64,000 bases of DNA from assembly GCF_019263745.1 (NCBI RefSeq), contig NZ_CP077107.1, forward strand, positions 2,666,001-2,730,000, read 5' to 3'. Source of the stretch: Methanospirillum hungatei. Lineage in GTDB: Archaea > Halobacteriota > Methanomicrobia > Methanomicrobiales > Methanospirillaceae. Shown one piece after another: positions 7,036 to 13,974 of this stretch; within the stretch, counting starts at the first letter, position 1, and every line of letters begins with the position of its first letter. The notes below the pieces were generated by a model. The model did not search any database. It saw only the letters and a program-made list of their open reading frames with translations, and was not told the origin of the DNA. The translations under genes were made by a program, and so were the position numbers.

Positions 7036-10000
7036 AACCGGAAGAATCCATCCGGATGGCCCTCTCCCTCCTCTTTCAGGAAGGATCTGTTGTAGAGCTC
7101 CGGGCACTTGGAGACCGGACCCACTATGGATACTACACCGATCATGACAAATTAGCCAGGGATGCAGCAATTCTTGACACCACTCCGGGCATTTCAGGGA
7201 TATACATCACATTGAACCGGGTAAACCCCGTTCTTCTCTCACGGTGTGCCAACCGGATCAAAAAAGCCGGACAAAAAGAACCACAGACAGCAGACGGAGA
7301 TATCATCCGCCGATCCTGGCTTCCCATAGACATCGATCCAAGAAGGCCGGCAGGGATCTCCTCTTCAGATGAGGAACACACCGCTGCACTCAAAAAAGCA
7401 GCAGTTATCAAGGCATATCTCACAGAAATGGGATGGCCGGATCCCATCCATGCAGACTCCGGAAACGGGGCACATCTCCTCTATCAGATAGATCTCCCTG
7501 CAGATCAGGAAAATACCCTGCTTATCAGGGATTGTCTCAAAACCCTTGACCAGATCTTCTCTGATGATCAGTCTGCAATCGACACAGCGGTTGCAAACCC
7601 TGCCCGGATATGGAAACTCTATGGCACACGGTCCAGAAAAGGTGACCATACTATTGAACGGCCACACCGGATCTCACACATTATCACCCATCCGGACTCC
7701 ATCGAACCAGTCTCTGTTCCCTGTCTCATGGCTCTTGCATCTCTTTGTATGGAGCCGGATCAGGTAGAAAAGCCCGGAATAAGCCGGTCAGGAACACCGG
7801 GGCTATCAGAACCATCCAGGCAGTCAGGGATATCAGGAGTCATTGATCTCGCCGAATGGCTCACCCGTCACGGACTTTCATATTCCGAAAAACCCTATCA
7901 TGCAGGCCGGCTCTTTGTCTTTGACGAATGCCCGTTCTCGTCCGCCCACAAAGACGGTGCGTATGCCATTCAGTTTGCTAACGGAGGTATATTTGCCGGA
8001 TGTCACCACTCATCCTGTGGGGGAAATTCCCAGCGGTGGCATGAACTTCGGGAACGGTTTGACGGATCAGGAAAAGAACGCCGGTATGAAGAACGAATAA
8101 AGCAGGGAATAAAAAAACGTGCCCGGGCAAAAGCAGAACGGGATGGCATGAATCTGCAACAAGATGGAGACCCGGCCATACCTGGAATGGAACCATTTGA
8201 TCTTGGATCAGGGGATGAAAAAGACCAGGATATCCGTGATGAAACGCTCAGGATACTAAAAACAGGAGATCCCATCAGATATATCCTGGATACCTTTGCC
8301 CTGGCACATGAAGGAGACGAGATTGTGGCACAATGCCTGCTCATGTCTCTTGCATCCCGGGCGGTCATAAATTCAAAAGGACTGCATGTTCTCGTCACCG
8401 GGGAGTCCGGAAAAGGAAAATCCCATGCATTTGAGAGCATGATGGATCTCATCCCTCAGGAGTACTGCCTTGGTGGTCGTCTTACTGATAAGGCCCTCTT
8501 TTACCAGAATAACCTGCGGAAAGGGTCTGTTATCTGTCTTGATGACGTTTCACTCTCATTCTCACTTCAGGAGACACTCAAAGGCGTAACCACGTCGTTT
8601 AAAAAACCGTTTATCTACCGGACCCTTGACAAGGACCGGAACAGTCTGACGAAAGTAATTCCTGAACGATGCCTGTGGTGGATAGCAAAAAAAGAAGGAA
8701 CCGGGGACGATCAGGTCTGGAACCGGATGCTTACCGTATGGATTGACGACAGCCAGATTCAGGATGATCTGGTTCTTGCCCGTGAACTTGACGAAGCTGC
8801 ACGACCGGCATCCCCCTGTGTGACCATATCCCGGGAGATGAGAATTTGTCGGGCTCTCTGGGATCATCTGGCATCAGTCTCGGTTAGAATACCTTTTGCG
8901 AGGAGGATTCGGTTTACCAACTCGAAAAACCGTCGGAATTCTTCTATGCTCTTAGACCTGGTCCGGTCAATTGCCCTGTTGTTCCAGTACCAGCGGGAAC
9001 GGATTGAGATTGGCACAATAATAGAAGTTCAGGCAGAGATACAGGATTTTGAAAAAGCCAGGGAGATCTATCTTTTGTTAAATGGTGATTGTGGAGGACA
9101 GATGACAAAAATGACCAGGACCGAACAGCTGTTGGTTAATGCCATTCGTTCGACTGGAAAAACAGAATTTACGGTAAAAGAGCTGCAAAAGCTCATCAGC
9201 CGGTCACAGTCAACAGTATCAAGGCTCCTGTCAGGAAATCCAAGTCGTGAGGATCATGCCGGTCTGCTTGAGAAATGTCCTCCACTCTCCTTTTATGATC
9301 GTTCAGAACCCCGGGAAGACGGGGGATATCAGCGGGTCCGGGTTTATTCCTGGGATTATGATCTGGATGAGATCTGGTCTGCAGGTGTTTCATGCTGGCT
9401 TGATGAATCAGATAAAAACAATTCTCATTCTGGTCATGATGATGATCCAGATGGTGCTATGCATCTATGCACGCCTATGCATGAACAATGCACACCAAAA
9501 TGCATTGATTCGGTAAGTGGAAATGAGTCTGTTTCTGATAATCTGAATGAAATGGCGGATTCACCTTCAGTAATGCACACTCCGGCACGTGCGTACAGAG
9601 AATCACTTGGTGAAAAAACATCTTTATACGTACCTGAGAATTGTGCATACACCATACCGAAGTCAATAATTTTTTCAGATTTACCGGAAAAAGTGGGTGA
9701 TCCTTTGATTAAATCTATGCATGAGGGTGTGCATAACCAGTGCATAGATGTGCATTGTATGCACAGGTCAGAGGTTGTGCCTGCTGAGATTGGAAAAAAG
9801 GAGAAAAAATTCGGTATTATGGACATCAATCCGAATATGTTCCATCTGTCTGAAAGAATGGCTGATCAGGTGTGTGATTGTTGTGGCAGGAAAGGGGTGC
9901 ATTACCGGGAGAAAGGAGGAGGGACGACTTCCGGACAGAAGAGGCGGATGATTTGTGAACGGTGTTATAGCAAGGCAGTCTCACGGGAGGTTATGACATT

Positions 10001-10187
10001 TCAGGCTCTTCCTGGTGTTCTGCCTCTCCATTCGATGAAACAGACCGACCGATCCCTGGGACGATGTCATCTGTGTAAGCTTCATCCAATTACCTGGTTT
10101 GATGAAGATACTAAGATAGGTCTGTGTGAACGGTGTTATCATCGTGAACGGTTCAGTAACCGGAACAACATTGAGGGGACGGTATAA
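7032..10187 (+). CDS. Primase-polymerase/helicase-like replication protein
   Basis: A 1,051-residue multidomain protein. Residues about 15-230 resemble an archaeo-eukaryotic primase/PrimPol domain, with WLPIDIDP (metal-binding acidic pair, about residues 96-103), HADSGNGAHLLY (about 142) and IWKLYGTRSRKGD (about 193). A Zn-type CHHSSCGG lies near 324. A P-loop ATPase follows, with Walker A GESGKGKS (about 457) and Walker B SVICLDDVS (about 499), then a winged-helix-like segment (LLVNAIRSTGKTEFTVKELQ). The C-terminal 110 residues carry two Cys clusters (CDCCGRKG...CERC and CHLCKLH...CERCYHRERF), likely zinc ribbons. Such fusions start replication of plasmids and viruses. The gene overlaps both neighbours (4 and 1 bases). 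The linker at about 810-920 is unusually rich in Met-His and Cys and coincides with clustered ATGCA motifs. Confidence 0.8.
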   Translation: MKPEESIRMALSLLFQEGSVVELRALGDRTHYGYYTDHDKLARDAAILDTTPGISGIYITLNRVNPVLLSRCANRIKKAGQKEPQTADGDIIRRSWLPIDIDPRRPAGISSSDEEHTAALKKAAVIKAYLTEMGWPDPIHADSGNGAHLLYQIDLPADQENTLLIRDCLKTLDQIFSDDQSAIDTAVANPARIWKLYGTRSRKGDHTIERPHRISHIITHPDSIEPVSVPCLMALASLCMEPDQVEKPGISRSGTPGLSEPSRQSGISGVIDLAEWLTRHGLSYSEKPYHAGRLFVFDECPFSSAHKDGAYAIQFANGGIFAGCHHSSCGGNSQRWHELRERFDGSGKERRYEERIKQGIKKRARAKAERDGMNLQQDGDPAIPGMEPFDLGSGDEKDQDIRDETLRILKTGDPIRYILDTFALAHEGDEIVAQCLLMSLASRAVINSKGLHVLVTGESGKGKSHAFESMMDLIPQEYCLGGRLTDKALFYQNNLRKGSVICLDDVSLSFSLQETLKGVTTSFKKPFIYRTLDKDRNSLTKVIPERCLWWIAKKEGTGDDQVWNRMLTVWIDDSQIQDDLVLARELDEAARPASPCVTISREMRICRALWDHLASVSVRIPFARRIRFTNSKNRRNSSMLLDLVRSIALLFQYQRERIEIGTIIEVQAEIQDFEKAREIYLLLNGDCGGQMTKMTRTEQLLVNAIRSTGKTEFTVKELQKLISRSQSTVSRLLSGNPSREDHAGLLEKCPPLSFYDRSEPREDGGYQRVRVYSWDYDLDEIWSAGVSCWLDESDKNNSHSGHDDDPDGAMHLCTPMHEQCTPKCIDSVSGNESVSDNLNEMADSPSVMHTPARAYRESLGEKTSLYVPENCAYTIPKSIIFSDLPEKVGDPLIKSMHEGVHNQCIDVHCMHRSEVVPAEIGKKEKKFGIMDINPNMFHLSERMADQVCDCCGRKGVHYREKGGGTTSGQKRRMICERCYSKAVSREVMTFQALPGVLPLHSMKQTDRSLGRCHLCKLHPITWFDEDTKIGLCERCYHRERFSNRNNIEGTV
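9460..9778. repeat. Cluster of ATGCA/TGCAT motifs inside the primase gene
   Basis: About a dozen ATGCA or TGCAT pentamers occur in 320 bases, in two tight groups (about 9460-9506 and 9717-9773) with a few between. Many are the palindrome ATGCAT. They encode the odd Met-His/Cys-rich linker of the replication protein (MHLCTPMHEQCTPKC; SMHEGVHNQCIDVHCMH). Fewer than one would be expected by chance. This fits an iteron-like initiator binding region embedded in the initiator gene, but it could instead reflect selection for metal-binding residues. Confidence 0.55.
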
Positions 10188-10504
10188 TGGGATTTACGGT
10201 TACTGCAATCCGTGAGGCTCCCCTGGTCAGGTACGAAAAGGTTGGACGGCTCATTCCCGGAGATACTGATGTAATCCGGATGATGCTGGACGGGACCGGA
10301 GAGATCGGGGTGATACCGGTGACAGATCTGCTGCTCCTGTTTGGAGGGATTGCTCCGGATGGTGTTGCGATGTCAGAGTCCGGAAATCGAGTTTTTTTGA
10401 CCAGGCCGATGGGACAGGAGTATGTGGTTTTGACCAGGCAGGTCAGGGGGATGATCCGGGACTGGCCGAAGAAGAAGGCTGCTTTGTTTGTCTTAAAAAA
10501 ATAG
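10187..10504 (+). CDS. Hypothetical protein ending the replication operon
   Basis: A 105-residue protein whose ATG shares one base with the primase stop codon (TAATG). It contains LIPGDTDVIRMMLDGTGEIG and DLLLLFGGIAPDGVAMSES, and a basic C-terminus (RDWPKKKAALFVLKK). No family is recognised; size and operon position suggest an accessory replication or copy-control protein. About 170 bases of it (10225-10396) recur in antisense to a DUF6155-like gene at 11001-11171 with few differences, so this gene has taken part in a local rearrangement. Confidence 0.6.
   Translation: MGFTVTAIREAPLVRYEKVGRLIPGDTDVIRMMLDGTGEIGVIPVTDLLLLFGGIAPDGVAMSESGNRVFLTRPMGQEYVVLTRQVRGMIRDWPKKKAALFVLKK
10225..10396 (+). 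repeat. 172-base repeat, copy 1 (inside last operon gene)
   Basis: This part of the terminal operon gene is repeated at 11001-11171 in the same orientation with only about ten mismatches. Most differences lie in the first 40 bases. Confidence 0.85.
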
Positions 10505-10597
10505 GTGAATCATCAGAAAACACCGAAAAAAAATTTTTCACAACTTTGTATATTTTTGTGATAATCGAGGCCATTTAGGGTAGGGTTTTACTCATCC

Positions 10598-10707
10598 TCA
10601 CTGATATTTACGATATATCATTTTACGATGGCCGACATCCACTACCAGGATTACCATTTCTCCAATGTTCTCTCTGCATGTTTGGTAAATGCCAGGGAGA
10701 ACATCAT
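10598..10707 (-). pseudogene. RelE-type toxin with internal deletion
   Basis: The frame opens on ATGATG overlapping the antitoxin stop and reads FSLAFTKHAERTLEKW, the start of a RelE-type toxin. It is then joined, in another frame, to ILVVDVGHRKMIYRKYQ, the end of the same family (compare the intact toxin at 32213-32491). About 50 central codons are missing, so the toxin is dead while its antitoxin gene upstream stays intact. Confidence 0.75.
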
Positions 10708-10934
10708 CAAAGCCCGATCTTTTTCGCCATCTGTTCTTCAGTAGTAAAGACTCCCCTGTTAAATTCTTCAATCCCTTTTTCTATCTCTGCTGCTGTCTCT
10801 TCATCGATATAATCATCATCTTCCAGGACTTCCAGGGCACGAGAGATAACATCTATCGGAGTTTCTTCAGGCCTTATTTTCAGGTTTATGATCTTTTCCA
10901 TGAGTGGAGATGGAATTTCTATTGCTTCACTCAT
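10707..10934 (-). CDS. RelB-type antitoxin (partner toxin deleted)
   Basis: A 75-residue acidic protein beginning MSEAIEIPSPLMEKIINL, with PEETPIDVISRALEVLED and EEQMAKKIGL at the end. It is paralogous to the antitoxin at 4001-4228 and the fragment at 1227. Its stop overlaps the first codon of the toxin remnant by the usual ATGA arrangement. It appears intact and may still be expressed as an orphan antitoxin. Confidence 0.75.
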   Translation of the reverse strand: MSEAIEIPSPLMEKIINLKIRPEETPIDVISRALEVLEDDDYIDEETAAEIEKGIEEFNRGVFTTEEQMAKKIGL

Positions 10935-10943
10935 ACTATTGTA

Positions 10944-11411
10944 TCATCCTTCAGGATTCATCAAGTTTTCATTTCCTCTCACCTCAATTATCCATAGATT
11001 GGTCAGGTATGAGAGGGTTGTATGGTTCATTCCCGGAGATACTGATGTCATCCGGATGATGCTGGACGGGACCGGAGAGATCGGGGTGATACCGGTGACA
11101 GATCTGTTGCTCCTGTTTGGAGGGATTGCTCCGGATGGTGTTGCGATGTCAGAGTCCGGAAATCGAGTTTTCATCGGCTCAATTTTGACTTTTCCAAACC
11201 CCCGTTCAGGAAAGAACTCATGTCTGATTTTTTTGGCTGCATTCTCATGAAGAGTGGCATATGCTGCTTCCCCACCCACTCTTCCCTGCAAAAAATCCTT
11301 ATTCACCTTATTCAGAGCATAGAGGTCATGAATGAGAGATATGAGAGAATCTGTATCCATTCCGGTTAACTCTGTTTTAATCGTTCGCCAGGATACTTTC
11401 GATGGACTCAT
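10944..11411 (-). pseudogene. DUF6155-like gene, 5' third fused to foreign sequence
   Basis: The first about 75 codons (11411 down to about 11172) match the intact gene at 31221-31769: SWRTIKTELTGMDTDSLISL, then LIHDLYALNKVNKDFLQGRV, then ENAAKKIRHEFFPERGFGK. After this the frame runs antisense through the 171-base copy of the replication-operon gene at 11001-11171 and is therefore nonsense (PSGAIPPNRSNRSVTG). The original C-terminal two thirds are gone. Clear chimeric pseudogene. Confidence 0.8.
11001..11171 (+). repeat. 172-base repeat, copy 2 (inserted in DUF6155-like gene)
   Basis: Near-identical copy of 10225-10396 placed in antisense to the DUF6155-like gene. It marks the point where sequence from the replication module replaced the rest of that gene. 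Confidence 0.85.
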
Positions 11412-11499
11412 ATAAACAGATTCGGTGTCCTAGATAATCAGGATATTGAATTAACAGGATTACTTTTCGTTTCCAGTAAAAGGAGTTCAGATAATAATC

Positions 11500-11711
11500 T
11501 GCCAGTAACAAACTATCCCGTTACGTATCCAATTATTTTATCAGATCACCTTCTCATCACCAATCCTGGATGGTTCCCTGAAGGAGTGACTCCCGACAAT
11601 CTGCTCATTCATGAACCAAAGCCCCGGAACCCCCGGTTGGCAGAAATTTTCCAAGAGGTAAACAGGGAAGGCGTCGGGAAAGGAACCTCCTATGTATGGA
11701 AGGGTTCATGA
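11500..11711 (+). pseudogene. AlbA_2/ATPase-type regulator, fragment
   Basis: One frame reads NPGWFPEGVTPDNLLIHEPK followed by PRNPRLAEIFQEVNREG and stops at 11709-11711. The pattern 'PG..PEGVTP.NLL....PRNP.LAE.F' is the C-terminal ATPase-like (HATPase_c_4) segment of AlbA_2-type transcriptional regulators. Both ends are missing. It is a separate remnant from the one at 13007-13538, on the opposite strand. Confidence 0.6.
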
Positions 11712-11733
11712 CACGACTGGAATTTGCGTCCAC

Positions 11734-11803
11734 TTACGACCGCGAACGTATTTGAGTTTTGGTTTACGACCGCGAACGTAAAGTGAACATATAGCGGTCG
11801 TAA
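11734..11803. repeat. Three repeats spaced exactly 30 bases
   Basis: TTACGACCGCGAACGTA occurs at 11734-11750 and again at 11764-11780. The inverted core GCGGTCGTAA sits at 11794-11803, so the three units start 30 bases apart. Each unit is itself partly symmetrical (TTACG...CGTAA). This resembles an operator or protein-binding array. It lies in a gap with no functional gene and is far more GC-rich than its surroundings. Confidence 0.65.
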
Positions 11804-11936
11804 TTGAAAATGCAATGTTTTAAAAAAACGTGAAAATATTTGTTTAATTGGTATATTGATAATTTACAATGATAACTGGCGAAATAAAAATCAAAACGAT
11901 AGCATCTGGAATTCCTTCCCGGGTAAATATCCGAGA

Positions 11937-12291
11937 TTATTCTTCTTTATCTAACTTGGCAAGTATGGATTTTAGTCCGATTATAAGCGGAGGAATTTCT
12001 TCAGTTATTGTCTTCCATATCAACAATTGATTTATATCCCAATACTGGTGAATGATTTTATCCCTCATTCTAGTGATTTCTCTCCAGGGTATTTCGGATA
12101 TTTATTCCGAAAATCTTCAGGAATACCTTTAGCAGCTTCTCCTAAAATGAGAAGGTTATAGAGAATTGCCTCTGTTTTTTCTTCTTTTTGAATAAAGTCT
12201 AACTCGAGAGTTCTTTGCCATAATTTGTTATTTTTTCTGCTCCAGTAAGCATATCGTCAAGATAAACTCCGAGATCACGGGTTTCAGACAT
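11937..12291 (-). pseudogene. hepT: HepT-like toxin with frameshifts
   Basis: The minus strand encodes SETRDLGVYLDDMLTGAEKI, then in another frame FIQKEEKTEAILYNLLILGE and AAKGIPEDFRNKYP, then in a third frame MRDKIIHQYWDINQLL to AKLDKEE. Joined, these give a HepT/DUF86 protein with the R-x4-H-x-Y motif (RDKIIHQYW), but at least two frameshifts break it. It overlaps the end of the mntA-like gene by eight bases, as in a normal module. The toxin is almost certainly inactive. Confidence 0.75.
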
Positions 12292-12583
12292 ACTGTACCT
12301 CTGATAATATCCTTTTTTTGAGTCTGGGTTTGATCCCTTCTGCATCAACCAGATCAACTGGGATTTTAAGCGTATCTGATAGTAACTCTTCGATTTCCAT
12401 GAATTTGAATAAACCAGGGGGATCAGAGAATTCTATGAGTACATCAACATCACTTTCTTCAGTCTGGGTTCCATGAATCACAGAACCAAAAACTCCAATC
12501 CTGGTGATATGATATTGTTCCATTAATTTTGGTTTTAAGGATTTTAATGTAGAGAATATAACCCTGGTTTGAACTTTTGCCAT
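12284..12583 (-). CDS. mntA: MntA-like nucleotidyltransferase
   Basis: A protein of about 99 residues from MAKVQTRVIF, with RIGVFGSVIHGTQTEESDVD (GSxxxG...DxD) and KIPVDLVDAEGIKPRLKKRI. This is the minimal nucleotidyltransferase of MNT/HEPN modules, normally the antitoxin modifying HepT. The gene is intact but its hepT partner downstream is frameshifted. A longer frame from 12619 adds MIYDAKNQSGDV, which falls in the duplicated upstream region and lacks a ribosome binding site. The upstream 200 bases are the right copy of the direct repeat whose left copy begins this window. Confidence 0.82.
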   Translation of the reverse strand: MAKVQTRVIFSTLKSLKPKLMEQYHITRIGVFGSVIHGTQTEESDVDVLIEFSDPPGLFKFMEIEELLSDTLKIPVDLVDAEGIKPRLKKRILSEVQYV

Positions 12584-12795
12584 TACATCACCGGACTGGT
12601 TTTTTGCATCATATATCAAAGTGTATTATATAATTTAGTAAATGAGAATTTGTTTTTGGAGTATTGAAGGATTTCGGTATTTCAAGGGCCTTTATTATTT
12701 TACTCATATTTCCCACCTGGGCTTATGAATTAATACTTCCGTTTTCCCGGAATCACTCCCCGGACTCCCCCTTTCGGATCAGCCATGTCACCGGA
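12575..12795. repeat. Direct repeat, right copy
   Basis: Matches bases 1-245 in the same orientation: the mntA start region, the motif TTTTTGCATCAT, GGAGTATTGAAGGATTTCGG, and the HIT tail. The right end of similarity coincides with a junction to hsdR-like sequence at about 12795. Confidence 0.7.
12730..12795 (-). pseudogene. HIT tail remnant fused to hsdR remnant
   Basis: The last about 21 residues of the HIT-family protein (GDMADPKGGVRGVIPGKRKY) are joined upstream, at about 12795, to an HsdR-like sequence. This is the fourth and shortest copy of the tail in the window. Confidence 0.6.
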
Positions 12796-12988
12796 GTCCC
12801 GTTGATGAAAAGGACGATATCAGGCCTTCGGTGGTTTTTCCCTTCCTGAATGGTGAACTGGTTGACGACAAGGAATTCGTTGTTCTCCGGGTGCGACCTC
12901 ATACCCATAGAGGACCTCGTACCCAAGGTCACGAAAGATGTCAAGTGCCGTTTTTTCTACGTCAGATTCACATAATCCCTGGCTCATT
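12796..12988 (-). pseudogene. Type I restriction HsdR, N-terminal remnant
   Basis: The minus strand reads ESDVEKTALDIFRDLGYEVL and YGYEVAPGE in one frame, then NNEFLVVNQFTIQEGKNHRR and PDIVLFINGTP in another. These are two conserved parts of the N-terminal nuclease domain of HsdR (the second carries the D...E-x-K region start). About 120 residues that normally separate them are missing, as is everything after FINGTP. Dead fragment; it may derive from the same type I system as the hsdM gene at 17865-19463. Confidence 0.65.
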
Positions 12989-13006
12989 CTTGTTCCTTGT
13001 TTTTAT

Positions 13007-13538
13007 TTACTGATGATTCTCTTCCAATGCTTTTTTCCCGACCGGAGTGATCCGGTACCGTTGATGCTGGCTTCGTGGTTTGTCCGGGATGGTCAGTTCA
13101 ATAAGTCCATCCTGGATGAGAGGGAGGAGGACATTTTTCCTAAATTTCGTCCGGTCAGTTCTTCCCATATCGGCCATTAATTCTACCAAAGTACTCTCTC
13201 TGGTAAGATTTTTCAGGAGGTCCAACTTCTCCTCACTTAGTGCCCACTTAGTGCCTTCTTAGTGCCCACTTGGTGCCGGTCATCTTCAGGGGTCTGGATA
13301 GGTGTGAAGGTTACGGTGAAAAATCCGTCGGCATCAAATACTGGCTCCGGACATCCGGATTCCCGTGCCCCTTCCCGCATCCGCTCGATTCCGGTCCCGG
13401 CTTTCTCGATAAAACCTATCCGGTGATAGAGGTCAGCTATGATTGGGTTTCTCCGAACGCTCTTATGCCCAAGATCAGCCGGTTGCATCCCTGGAGGAAG
13501 GCCACCCGGACTGATTATCTCTTCTCTGCAAAATTACT
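13007..13538 (-). pseudogene. AlbA_2/ATPase-type regulator, C-terminal remnant
   Basis: The upstream part (from about 13538) reads EIISPGGLPPGMQPADLGHK, then SVRRNPIIADLYHRIGFIEK and AGTGIERMREGARESGCPEP, the HATPase_c_4-like module of AlbA_2 regulators. The downstream part reads DLLKNLTRESTLVELMADMG, then RTKFRKNVLLPLIQDGLIEL, a winged-helix terminal domain. The two parts are out of frame: four tandem 11-base units at 13233-13276 lie at the join. Removing one unit would restore a continuous frame. The gene also lacks its whole N-terminal half, so it is treated as a remnant. Confidence 0.7.
13233..13276. repeat. Four tandem 11-base units
   Basis: Units read TCACTTAGTGC, CCACTTAGTGC, CTTCTTAGTGC and CCACTTGGTGC. 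Unit length is not a multiple of three, so each gain or loss changes the reading frame of the gene that spans it. With three units the frame from about 13538 to 13007 would be open; with four, as here, it ends at a TAA. Confidence 0.85.
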
Positions 13539-13560
13539 CATCAAGTTAGGTAAACACAAT

Positions 13561-13974
13561 ATTAGTGAAAAATTTCCTCTTTTCGGTTAAGAATTTTTAT
13601 TTCATGATAAAAAATTGATAAAATATTGGTCCTGAAATGGTGGGATTGTTTCGTGTGGTACCGACACATAAGATAATCAGCCTTGTTGATCTTCTTTGTA
13701 TGTGATGCTCTTATCCATCCGGGTTGCATAATTATAGCTGTTTATCGAAGGTTATGCAGTATTAGTACAGGACATAATATTGCTCCTGTTCATGGAATGC
13801 TCTGGTTTATAGATAATTTAAATGAAAGAGGAGTTATCACGAGATCCAATCGTGCTAATGCTTTCAATGTAATTATCATATTAAAATTATCTTTCTGAAA
13901 TGTGACTGTAAAGGAAAACTAAAGAAACGAAGAGGAACAAGAAGGAAGAAATAAAAATAGTGAGGTAACTAATT
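13561..13974. other. Intergenic stretch with possible PIN-toxin tail
   Basis: Mostly AT-rich and without an intact gene. On the plus strand, about 13755-13898, one frame reads GHNIAPVHGMLWFIDNLNER followed by GVITRSNRANAF, which resembles the C-terminal helix region of a PIN-domain (VapC/DUF3368-like) toxin. The match is weak and the start is missing. Confidence 0.3.

Larger units (their letters stand above)
5963..10504 (+). mobile_element. Integrated plasmid- or virus-like replication module
   Basis: Six tightly packed plus-strand genes (most overlapping or 1-15 bases apart) encode small unknown proteins, a nuclease-fold-like protein, a small basic protein, a primase-helicase-like protein and a short terminal protein. 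The codon use is richer in C and G (CGG, CCG, GGA) than that of the surrounding AT-rich remnants. Part of the last gene is duplicated in antisense at 11001-11171. No integrase or clear attachment site was found, so the borders are those of the operon only. Confidence 0.6.

Noticed and set aside
9196-9829. Minus-strand frames inside the primase gene
   Set aside because: They are shadows of the plus-strand gene, which has continuous homology-bearing motifs and overlapping operon neighbours.
10527-10541. A/T run after the replication operon as a terminator
   Set aside because: The A8T5 tract could act in termination but there is no stem or conserved T-rich context that would decide it.
11734-11803. 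Possible CRISPR array
   Set aside because: Repeats are 17 bases with 13-base gaps, there are only three units, one is inverted, and no cas genes are near.
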